Positions 54,294-64,000 of a stretch of DNA of 64,000 bases are shown one piece after another. Every line of letters begins with the position of its first letter. Position 1 is the stretch's first letter. Source of the DNA: Marinobacterium profundum (GTDB lineage: Bacteria > Pseudomonadota > Gammaproteobacteria > Pseudomonadales > Balneatricaceae); contig NZ_BCNS01000018.1 of the NCBI RefSeq assembly GCF_001528745.1, positions 62,001 through 126,000 of the forward strand, in the 5' to 3' direction. A program made the translations under genes and the position numbers. The notes beneath the pieces were generated by a model. That model was given only the letters and a program-made list of their open reading frames with translations. It was not told where the DNA came from and did no database searches.

Positions 54294-56063
54294 ATGCAGT
54301 CAAGCCTTCACACAGCGCCCCTGGCGAACGAACTCAGTGTGCTGGACAGCATCATTCGTGATGAAAATCTGACCCCCTATTTCCAGCCAATAGTCGATCT
54401 TCAGAGCGGTGAGGTGATTGGCCATGAGGCGCTGATTCGCGGCCCCCAGGACAGCGCTCTGCAGATGCCTGGGCCTCTGTTTGAAGCCGCTCTGGCCGAA
54501 GGCACCCTGGCTGAGCTGGAGTTGCTATGCCGACGCCTGGCATTAGAGCGTTTTGCTGAACTGAGGCCCGCCGGCCTATTGTTTCTGAATATTAATGCGT
54601 CTCTGCTCGGCCTGCCAGGTCACCCCCAGGGGCTGACGCTGGAGTGGCTCGAACAACTGCAGATTCCTCAGGCCAGTATCGTTATCGAGTTGTCGGAGCA
54701 GCATCCATTTGATCACTGCGGCCTGACGCAGACTGCGGTGCGCCACTATCAGGACATGGGTTTTGGTATTGCCATCGATGACCTGGGTTCAGGTTATTCT
54801 GGGCTGCGGCTCTGGTCAGAGCTGGAACCTGCCTACGTCAAGATCGACAAGCACTTTGTGCGTGGTATCGATCAGGACAGCGTGAAGCGCGAGTTCGTCA
54901 AATCCATTATCAATATAGGTAACAGCACCCGCTGTCGCATCGTTGCCGAGGGGATTGAAACTCGCGGCGAGCTGCATGCGCTGCAGCTACTGGGTGTTGG
55001 TTTTGGTCAGGGGTTTCTGCTTGGCAAGCCCCAGTCGCTGCCAGTGTCCGCGGCGGCGTGCCGTCATATAGCCATGACGTCGAGCCGGGCCAGTCGAGAC
55101 AATGAGCGGGCCGAGACCGCTGCCGTACTGCTCAGGTCTGCACCGGCGGTGGCCCTGGACGACAAGATCGATACCGCCAGTGTGCTGCTGCGCCAGCACC
55201 CGGATTTGACCCTTATTCCGGTACTGGATGAGGGGCAGCCTGTGGGTGTGCTGCGTCGACAGGAGCTGTGGGAACTCTATTCCAGCCAGTATGGACGGGC
55301 ACTCTATGAACATAGGCCGGTAAGTCACATTATGCAGCGTGATTTTCTGGCGGTTGAGGTTGGCATGCCGCTGGAGCAGGTGTCGCATTTGCTTACCGAG
55401 CAGGAGTCCAGCCTGGTGCAGCAGGATATTCTTATCGTTCAGGATGGCAGCTATCTGGGCATGGGCAATATACGCGACCTGCTGCGCACTATTACCGAGC
55501 TCAAGATTCGTACGGCCCGCTATGCCAATCCGCTGACGCTGCTGCCGGGTAATGTGCCGGTGAACGAGGAGCTCGATCGTCTCCTTGAGGGCGCCTGTGA
55601 TTTCCACGTAGCCTATTTCGACCTGAATCAGTTCAAGGCCTATAACGATCGCTACGGCTACGCCAGGGGTGATCGAGTGATAAGGCACTTGGGCGATCTG
55701 CTGGCTCGCCATGCCAGTGCGCCTGATACCTTTGTGGGTCATATTGGCGGCGATGACTTCGTGGTGATATTCCGGCACGGGCTTTGGAGGGGGGCCTGCG
55801 AGCGTATTCTGGAAGATTTTGGCCATTCTGTGCGCGAATTCTATGATCCGCAGCATCTGAAAGACGGCGGTATCTGGGCCCAGGGGCGTGAGGGCGGCCA
55901 TCAGTTCCATGAGTTACTGGGGCTTGCTGTCGGCGTGGTGCATCCCGATCCTTACCGCTGCCCCGGGTTTCAGGAGGTGGGGGAGCTTGCCGCCGAAGCC
56001 AAGAAGGCCGCCAAAACTACCCGCCTCGGTCCCTTGTATCTGTCCCCGCGCCGCGCGCTCTGA
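54294..56063 (+). CDS. EAL-CBS-GGDEF protein
   Basis: 589 residues, with an inverted domain order. EAL first (about 20-255; HEALIRG, NINASLLG, IELSEQ, DDLGSGYSGLRLW, VAEGIET), then a CBS pair (about 275-405), then GGDEF (about 410-585) in which the signature is IGGDDF. EAL has the main catalytic residues; GGDDF is a near-consensus form whose activity is uncertain. No transmembrane segment, so cytoplasmic; CBS domains may sense nucleotides. Lies just after the PAS-GAF-PAS-GGDEF-EAL gene. Confidence 0.92.
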   Translation: MQSSLHTAPLANELSVLDSIIRDENLTPYFQPIVDLQSGEVIGHEALIRGPQDSALQMPGPLFEAALAEGTLAELELLCRRLALERFAELRPAGLLFLNINASLLGLPGHPQGLTLEWLEQLQIPQASIVIELSEQHPFDHCGLTQTAVRHYQDMGFGIAIDDLGSGYSGLRLWSELEPAYVKIDKHFVRGIDQDSVKREFVKSIINIGNSTRCRIVAEGIETRGELHALQLLGVGFGQGFLLGKPQSLPVSAAACRHIAMTSSRASRDNERAETAAVLLRSAPAVALDDKIDTASVLLRQHPDLTLIPVLDEGQPVGVLRRQELWELYSSQYGRALYEHRPVSHIMQRDFLAVEVGMPLEQVSHLLTEQESSLVQQDILIVQDGSYLGMGNIRDLLRTITELKIRTARYANPLTLLPGNVPVNEELDRLLEGACDFHVAYFDLNQFKAYNDRYGYARGDRVIRHLGDLLARHASAPDTFVGHIGGDDFVVIFRHGLWRGACERILEDFGHSVREFYDPQHLKDGGIWAQGREGGHQFHELLGLAVGVVHPDPYRCPGFQEVGELAAEAKKAAKTTRLGPLYLSPRRAL

Positions 56064-56145
56064 TCGATATTCTTTCAATGCGGCCGCTATCCGGTGCCGC
56101 TGATGATCTCTGCTATAGTGTGCGTTTCGTAACGGGAGCGCAGAT

Positions 56146-56766
56146 ATGGCTGGCGGCTGGAAACCCCGTTTCGGTGTCGCTGATTTTCATATCAGCGCCG
56201 ACGAAGCGCTGCATCATGGCTTTTTCAAGCTTGACCGGGTCACGGTGACACACCGCTGTTTTCTGGGCGGAGAGGCGAGTATCCAGCGCGAGCTTTATCG
56301 GCGCCGGGATGCTGTCTGTGTTTTGCCCTATGATCCTGTGCTGCGCGCTGTAGTACTGATTGAGCAATTTCGTGTCGGTACCCTGGATCATCCGCGAGGC
56401 CCCTGGCAGCTGGAGCTGGTGGCCGGCCTGGTGGAACCGGGGGAGAGCACCATCGATGTCGCACACCGTGAAGCTGTGGAAGAGGCCGACCTGCAGCTGG
56501 GCGCTATCGAACCCATACTCCGCTTTACGCCAAGCCCGGGTGCCGCCCGCGAGTATATTGATCTGCTCTGTGCCCAGGTGGATGCCAGCCAGGCGGGGGG
56601 TGTACATGGCCTGGCGGAAGAGGGGGAGGACATTCTTGTGCATGTACTGTCTCTGGACGAAGCCTGTGCGCTGGTGCGGGATGGGGTGATCGATAACGCG
56701 CCGGCGATCATTGCGATACAATGGCTGCAAATGCACAGCCCTCGACTCGAACAGCAGTGGGTTTAA
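56146..56766 (+). CDS. nudF: ADP-ribose pyrophosphatase (NudF-like Nudix)
   Basis: 206 residues. Hydrolyses ADP-ribose to AMP and ribose 5-phosphate. Family features VLPYDPVLRAVVLIEQFRVG and the Nudix box GLVEPGESTIDVAHREAVEEA followed 15 residues later by the SPGAAREYI proline motif typical for ADP-ribose pyrophosphatases. First gene of the conserved nudF-yqiB-cpdA-yqiA-parE-parC order. Confidence 0.95.
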   Translation: MAGGWKPRFGVADFHISADEALHHGFFKLDRVTVTHRCFLGGEASIQRELYRRRDAVCVLPYDPVLRAVVLIEQFRVGTLDHPRGPWQLELVAGLVEPGESTIDVAHREAVEEADLQLGAIEPILRFTPSPGAAREYIDLLCAQVDASQAGGVHGLAEEGEDILVHVLSLDEACALVRDGVIDNAPAIIAIQWLQMHSPRLEQQWV

Positions 56767-56777
56767 CGGGAGCCGCC

Positions 56778-57215
56778 ATGAGACGCAAGTATGTACCCGA
56801 CCTGTCGCGGCAGATGGCCCAGTGTGAGGCCAACTACGCACGCATGATGAAGTTGCTGCCGGACCTGGATGTCTGCGATCATCGCGAATTCCAGGTGTAC
56901 TGGAAAGCGCATCAGGTCGTGGTGCGCCTCGAAGTGGAGGAGCGCTTCGCCTACACCTCCACTGTGCTGGTGAAGCAGCTGCACGAAGGCTCCAGCTGGC
57001 TGACAACCCCCACGCTCGTCGTGCGGCTGTACCATGATGCCACCATGGCGGAAGTCATCTGCCTGAAGAGCCGGCGGCAGCTATCAGGTGTTTACGGTTA
57101 TCCCAACCGTGACATGCACCATCCCGATGAGAAAGCGCAGCTCAATGGCTACCTGGGTGAGTGGTTGAACCACTGCCTTAATCACGGCCACCACAACGAA
57201 CCCGTCTTTGTTTAA
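56778..57215 (+). CDS. yqiB: YqiB-like DUF1249 protein
   Basis: 145 residues matching DUF1249: RRKYVPDLSRQMAQCEANYARMMKLLPDL, YTSTVLVKQ, VRLYHDATMAEVICLKSRRQLSGVYGYPNRDMHHPDEKAQLN. Function unknown; conserved operon partner of nudF and cpdA. ATG at 56778 is the family start. Confidence 0.92.
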   Translation: MRRKYVPDLSRQMAQCEANYARMMKLLPDLDVCDHREFQVYWKAHQVVVRLEVEERFAYTSTVLVKQLHEGSSWLTTPTLVVRLYHDATMAEVICLKSRRQLSGVYGYPNRDMHHPDEKAQLNGYLGEWLNHCLNHGHHNEPVFV

Positions 57216-57251
57216 AAAACGCTCTAAAAACTGCCTCAAGAGTTGTCTGAA

Positions 57252-58037
57252 ATGCCCCTTCGCCTGTTGCAGTTGAGTGACTGCCATCTGAGCCCGAATC
57301 CCGGCGGTCTGTTCCGTGGAATTGATCCTTTGTGCCACCTGGATGCCGTGGTTGCCGATGTGCGTCAGCGCTTTGTACAGGCGGATCTGCTGCTGCTAAC
57401 CGGCGACCTGACCCATCATGGTGCCCCCGATGCCTACCGGCGGCTGCTGGATTCTGTGGACGGCCTGGCCGCGCAGCGCCACTGGCTGGCGGGCAATCAT
57501 GATGTGGCTGCGTCTATGCGGGCGCTCGAGGCGCAGGAGCCCGCACTGGGCTGTAAACTGATCGACAGCGAGCACTGGCGAATTCTGCTGCTGGACTCCA
57601 GCGCAGATCCCGATGGCCGTGGGAGCGGCAGCCTGTCCGACGGCGAGCTTGATTGGTTGCGCCAGCAACTGCGCAGTGCCGGTCAACGCTGGGTGTTTAT
57701 CGCCTTGCATCACAATCCGGTAGCCCTTGGCAGTGCCTGGCAGGATGCCATTATGCTGGGTAATGCTCCACAGCTGTGGGCCATTCTCGATGGTTATCCA
57801 CAGGTGCGCGGGCTGATGTTCGGTCATGTGCATCAGCAGCAGCATCTGCATCGCGGCCAGATACAGCTGTTTGCTGCGCCCTCCACGGCGATGCAGTTTG
57901 AAGCGGGCTGCGAAAACTTTCAGCTTGAAACCGATGTCGCGCTGGCGCGGCCGGGGTATCGCTATTACGAGTTGCAGGATGATGGCCGCATAGAGGCCAG
58001 GCTGTGTCGCATAGCGTTGCCGGATTGCGTCAATTAG
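57252..58037 (+). CDS. cpdA: CpdA-type metallophosphoesterase (cAMP phosphodiesterase)
   Basis: 261 residues. Calcineurin-like motifs: LLQLSDCHL, LLLTGDLTHHGAPDAY, WLAGNHDV, ALHHNPV and GHVHQQQHL, the standard metal ligands. In E. coli CpdA hydrolyses 3',5'-cAMP. ATG at 57252 (MPLRLLQLSD) chosen over a TTG at 57243. Conserved context supports the call. Confidence 0.9.
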   Translation: MPLRLLQLSDCHLSPNPGGLFRGIDPLCHLDAVVADVRQRFVQADLLLLTGDLTHHGAPDAYRRLLDSVDGLAAQRHWLAGNHDVAASMRALEAQEPALGCKLIDSEHWRILLLDSSADPDGRGSGSLSDGELDWLRQQLRSAGQRWVFIALHHNPVALGSAWQDAIMLGNAPQLWAILDGYPQVRGLMFGHVHQQQHLHRGQIQLFAAPSTAMQFEAGCENFQLETDVALARPGYRYYELQDDGRIEARLCRIALPDCVN

Positions 58038-58083
58038 GCCCCTCCGGTATGGTTCCGCCATGTAATATCAGCAAGGAGCGGGG

Positions 58084-60631
<2,548 letters not shown>

Positions 60632-60671
60632 GATCGGGCAACGGCACCAGATGCACTGACGGAATTTTGAA

Positions 60672-62927
60672 ATGAGTACAGAATCCACTTTTGAGAACGG
60701 CGTTGAGCGCTTGTCGCTAAAAGCCTTCAGCGAGAAGGCCTACCTGGATTACTCCATGTACGTCATTCTCGACCGCGCATTGCCGCATATAGGCGATGGT
60801 ATGAAACCGGTGCAGCGTCGCATCATTTATGCCATGTCTGAGCTGGGGCTCAAGGCGACGGCCAAGTACAAGAAATCGGCCCGTACCGTCGGCGACGTGC
60901 TGGGCAAGTTCCACCCCCATGGAGACTCGGCCTGCTACGAGGCCATGGTGCTGATGGCACAGCCGTTCAGCTACCGTTACCCGCTGGTCGATGGCCAGGG
61001 TAACTGGGGCTCGCCGGACGATCCCAAGTCCTTTGCCGCCATGCGATATACCGAGTCGCGCCTGGCGCCCTATGCCGAGCTGCTGCTGCGCGAACTGGGC
61101 CAGGGCACCGTTGACTGGTTGCCCAACTTTGACGCCACCTTGCAGGAGCCTGCGGTACTGCCGGCGCGCCTGCCCAACGTGCTGCTTAACGGTACCACCG
61201 GCATTGCGGTGGGCATGGCGACGGATATACCACCGCACAACCTGCGTGAAGTGACCAGCGCCTGTCTGCATCTGCTGGACCATCCTTCGGCGGACGTGCA
61301 GTCGCTGTGCGAATTCATTCCGGGGCCGGACATGCCCACGGATGCTGAAATCATCACCCCGGCCCATGAGCTGCGCAAGCTCTATGAAACTGGCCGCGGT
61401 TCGGTGCGCATGCGTGCAGTCTATATCCGTGAACAGGGTGAGATTGTCATCACGGCGCTGCCGCATCAGGTTTCAGGCAACAAGATTCTGGAACAGATAG
61501 CGGCCCAGATGCAGGCCAAGAAGCTGCCGATGGTGGCGGATCTGCGGGATGAGTCTGATCACGAAAACCCCACCCGGCTGGTAATTATTCCACGCTCCAA
61601 CCGCGTTGATATCGACCAGCTGATGGCACATCTGTTTGCCTCTACCGATCTGGAACGCAGCTACCGCGTTAACCTCAACATGATAGGTATCGATGGCCGG
61701 CCCCAGGTGAAGGATCTGCGTCAGATCCTCACCGAATGGCTCAGCTGGCGAACTCAGGTGGTACGCCGTCGCCTGCAGTATCGTCTGGACAAGGTGCTGG
61801 ATAGGTTGCACCTGCTCGAAGGCCTGATGATTGCGTATCTCAATATCGACGAGATTATTGCCATCATCCGTTACGAGGAAGAGCCCAAGGCCGAGATGAT
61901 CCGGCGCTTCAATATCAGTGAGCGCCAGGCCGAAGCGATTCTGGAACTCAAGCTGCGCCACCTGGCCAAGCTGGAAGAGTTCAAGATCCGTGCCGAGCAG
62001 AATGAGCTGGAAGCCGAACGCAAGCGTCTTGAAGAAATCCTGGGATCAGATTCGCGGCTGCGCAAGCTGATCAAGGATGAGCTGAAAGAAGATGCCAAAA
62101 CCTACGGCGATGACCGCCGCTCGCCCATAGTGCAGCGTAATGAAGCTCAGGCGTTCAGCGAGAAGGATCTGCTCAGTGCAGATCCCGTGACCGTGGTGAT
62201 TTCAAAGCAGGGCTGGATTCGAGCTGCCAAGGGCCACGAGATCGATGCCGAAGGCTTGAGCTACAAGTCCGGCGACAGCTTCAAACTGGCCTGTGCCGGG
62301 CGCATGAATCAGCCAACTCTGCTGCTCGACTCCACCGGGCGCAGCTATACCCTGGATACTCATACGCTGCCATCGGCGCGGGGACAGGGCGAGCCTGTTA
62401 CCAGCCAATTGTCGTTGCCCAAGGGCGCGACCATCGAAGGCATGTTCTCGGGGCAGGATAATGACCGGGTGCTGCTGGCGTCCGATGCGGGTTATGGCTT
62501 TGTCGCCAAGGTGTCTGACCTGAGCAGCAAAACCAAAAACGGCAAGGCGGCGCTGACACTGCCGGAGGCGAGTCTGACCCTGATGCCCATTCTGGTGAAG
62601 GATGCGGCACGGGATCTGCTGGCGGCGGTGACCAATGAAGGCCGACTGCTGGTCTTCCCGGTGGCGGATCTGCCGGAGCTGGCGCGGGGCAAGGGCAACA
62701 AGATCATCAATATTCCGGGCGCACGGGCCAAGGCGCGGGAAGAGTATCTGACCGCGCTGGTGACGCTGGATCCGGACAAGACCCTGGTGGTGCATGCCGG
62801 GCGGCAGCATCTCAAGCTCAAGCCGGCGGAGATTGATCATTATCGCGGCGAGCGTGGCCGGCGCGGCAACAAGTTGCCCCGGGGCTATCAGCGGGTTGAC
62901 CGTCTGGAAGTGGAGGGCGACGAGTAG
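60672..62927 (+). CDS. parC: Topoisomerase IV subunit A ParC
   Basis: 751-residue breakage-reunion subunit. Starts with a short leader, then [37 protein letters not shown]. The quinolone-resistance region reads [19 protein letters not shown], i.e. the wild-type-like Ser and Glu are replaced or retained as D-S-A-C-Y-E; catalytic Tyr is in [15 protein letters not shown]. The C-terminal beta-pinwheel is short, as in ParC rather than GyrA. Forms topoisomerase IV with ParE from 58730. Confidence 0.98.
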   Translation: MSTESTFENGVERLSLKAFSEKAYLDYSMYVILDRALPHIGDGMKPVQRRIIYAMSELGLKATAKYKKSARTVGDVLGKFHPHGDSACYEAMVLMAQPFSYRYPLVDGQGNWGSPDDPKSFAAMRYTESRLAPYAELLLRELGQGTVDWLPNFDATLQEPAVLPARLPNVLLNGTTGIAVGMATDIPPHNLREVTSACLHLLDHPSADVQSLCEFIPGPDMPTDAEIITPAHELRKLYETGRGSVRMRAVYIREQGEIVITALPHQVSGNKILEQIAAQMQAKKLPMVADLRDESDHENPTRLVIIPRSNRVDIDQLMAHLFASTDLERSYRVNLNMIGIDGRPQVKDLRQILTEWLSWRTQVVRRRLQYRLDKVLDRLHLLEGLMIAYLNIDEIIAIIRYEEEPKAEMIRRFNISERQAEAILELKLRHLAKLEEFKIRAEQNELEAERKRLEEILGSDSRLRKLIKDELKEDAKTYGDDRRSPIVQRNEAQAFSEKDLLSADPVTVVISKQGWIRAAKGHEIDAEGLSYKSGDSFKLACAGRMNQPTLLLDSTGRSYTLDTHTLPSARGQGEPVTSQLSLPKGATIEGMFSGQDNDRVLLASDAGYGFVAKVSDLSSKTKNGKAALTLPEASLTLMPILVKDAARDLLAAVTNEGRLLVFPVADLPELARGKGNKIINIPGARAKAREEYLTALVTLDPDKTLVVHAGRQHLKLKPAEIDHYRGERGRRGNKLPRGYQRVDRLEVEGDE

Positions 62928-62959
62928 CGGGCAACGCCTGCAAGCGCCCTGGTATCCGA

Positions 62960-62997
62960 AAAAGGCGCTGGCGACCTCTGTGTCGTCAGCGCCTTTT
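62960..62997. terminator. Bidirectional terminator after parC
   Basis: Long stem AAAAGGCGCTGGCGAC / GTCGTCAGCGCCTTTT (one mismatch) with a short loop, T tract on the parC side and A tract that becomes T on the opposite strand. Serves parC and the convergent gene at 63033. Confidence 0.8.
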
Positions 62998-63032
62998 GTA
63001 TGTCTGGCCTGTTGTGGAGCGTCCGACTGAGG

Positions 63033-64000
63033 TCAGCCGGTTTTGCTGATCAGATGACTGGCCTGGCGCTCCAGCAGTTCCTCGTAATCCTCACTCAGGC
63101 GATGGATCAGCACCTTGTCTTCGTCCTCGCGCCTGATATCGGCGTGTTCCAGCAAATTACCCTTCAGATCCGGAACTTCAGTCAGGGCAGTGTGGCTGAT
63201 CAGCTCGTTGCTCTGGGTGCTGCGGGTGAGGAACTGGACTTCTTCCAGCATCAGCGACGGTTTGAGGCAGTTGCCGCGCACCAGCGCTATATGCAGGTTC
63301 AGTACCGGCTGGAAACCGCGAATGCGGCGCTGGTTAAAAGTCCGATACAGCAGGGTGAAAAGCTTGGCGGCACAGAGTGCATTGGCACCGTGGGCGTCTT
63401 CCTCGGTGGGCTGGCGGAACCAGACGCGAATGTCGCCGTTGTTCTGGGGCTCGATGTCGCCACTGTAAATGGCGGCGATCTGGTGGGCGAACTGGCTGTA
63501 GTGGGTCAGCAGTTCGGCACGCTCCTGTTCATCGACATACTCGGCGTGACCGCTGGCGGTGTCGATCAGCAGCAGATAGCTGGCTTCCTGGGGCGTCAGC
63601 CGCAGTTCCAGCTCATGCTCAAAACTGTAGAGACCCAGCTGGGTCTCGCTGCGTTCGCGTAGCGGATTGGGTGCGCTGGGTTGCTGCGGTTCAGCTGCGG
63701 CGGGTTCGTCGTCGTCAATCTCCAAATCCTCGTCGATAAAACGGGCTTCATGCACGCGTTCCGACTCTTCCGGCTGGGGCGCCGAGGGCATGAAGCGGGG
63801 CATCAGTCGTTCTTTCACCGGCCGCAGCAGGTCCAGCAATCCATCGAAACCGGACTCGTCCCGCCGTTTGTCGGAGGCATGATCCTGGTCGTCGTATTGA
63901 TCGTTGTCCTGGTCAGGGTTAAATTCATCAGCCTCTTCCAGCGACTGATAGTCCTCGTAAGCAGCGTCCGATGCGCCTGCGTCTTCGGCCGGGAAATCGT
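63033..64000 (-). CDS. AhpA/YtjB-like protein (partial, runs off right edge)
   Basis: Open frame from its stop at 63033 to the window edge, so at least 322 residues; its start is outside. The first visible residues are strongly acidic and disordered (DDEPAAAEP, EDYQSLEEADEFNPDQDNDQYDDQD); the C-terminal domain contains TQLGLYSFEHELELRLTPQEASYLLLIDTA, SQFAHQIAAIYSGDIEP and RGFQPVLNLHIALVRGNCL. Related bacteria carry an AhpA/YtjB-type membrane gene next to parC/serB, which suggests this identity, but the match is weak by eye and the membrane part is not visible here. Confidence 0.5.
   Translation of the reverse strand, partial: DFPAEDAGASDAAYEDYQSLEEADEFNPDQDNDQYDDQDHASDKRRDESGFDGLLDLLRPVKERLMPRFMPSAPQPEESERVHEARFIDEDLEIDDDEPAAAEPQQPSAPNPLRERSETQLGLYSFEHELELRLTPQEASYLLLIDTASGHAEYVDEQERAELLTHYSQFAHQIAAIYSGDIEPQNNGDIRVWFRQPTEEDAHGANALCAAKLFTLLYRTFNQRRIRGFQPVLNLHIALVRGNCLKPSLMLEEVQFLTRSTQSNELISHTALTEVPDLKGNLLEHADIRREDEDKVLIHRLSEDYEELLERQASHLISKTG

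Overview
The window is about 57 % GC chromosome from a gammaproteobacterium, most likely a marine Oceanospirillales/Pseudomonadales relative. Evidence for this: the gene orders ffh-rpsP-rimM-trmD-rplS, xerD-dsbC-hom-thrC-recJ and nudF-yqiB-cpdA-yqiA-parE-parC; the smpB-ratA-rnfH-bamE-fur-recN-grpE-dnaK-dnaJ cluster; a split pyruvate carboxylase (pycA/pycB) with a divergent LysR gene; and a tmRNA tag that reads ANDDNYALAA. The genus cannot be fixed from the sequence alone.

Layout. 1-2916 (minus): tripartite tricarboxylate transporter tctC-tctB-tctA, with tctA running off the left edge. 3484-4596: purC. 5010-6245: two lipoprotein genes, the second FlgO-like. 6581-13149: a 6.5-kb genomic island inserted into the 3' end of ssrA (13125-13483) and bounded by 28-bp direct repeats. 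13582-27527: smpB, an NSS symporter, ratA, rnfH, bamE, fur, recN, the grpE/dnaK/dnaJ heat-shock genes with sigma-32-type promoters, cysE, dapB, a small NIF3-like gene and a GGDEF/EAL gene with a perfect FNR-type box upstream. 27547-38305: transporters, pyruvate carboxylase, two Nudix genes, small conserved genes, a CNNM/CorC-like protein and a CcsA-like protein. 38483-51182: SRP/ribosome/tRNA genes, an unrecognised anchored protein, xerD, dsbC, threonine biosynthesis, an ElyC-like gene and recJ. 51403-56063: two large c-di-GMP proteins. 56146-62927: nudF to parC. 63033-64000: a partial AhpA/YtjB-like gene running off the right edge.

The part most worth attention is the ssrA island. Every gene in it is on the minus strand, the same as ssrA. 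From attR to attL it carries: a P2 gpA-type rolling-circle initiator; two small unknown genes; a 58-aa excisionase-like HTH gene not found by length-limited ORF calling; a small conserved gene; a tyrosine integrase; and an AT-rich cargo block. The cargo is a HEPN-like protein, a 249-aa protein with a C-terminal winged-helix-like region, a noncoding gap holding a perfect 15-bp stem-loop, and a retron-type reverse transcriptase (YADD, AASKH and VHG motifs). No capsid, tail or packaging genes are present, so this looks like a phage-satellite or plasmid-like integrative element. The cargo reads as a retron with an effector pair that I cannot match to a retron type I know. The gpA reading frame also crosses the attachment core: its start is a TTG inside ssrA when integrated, but would become an ATG from the other island end after excision.

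The remaining regions are conserved housekeeping chromosome with ordinary operon structure.
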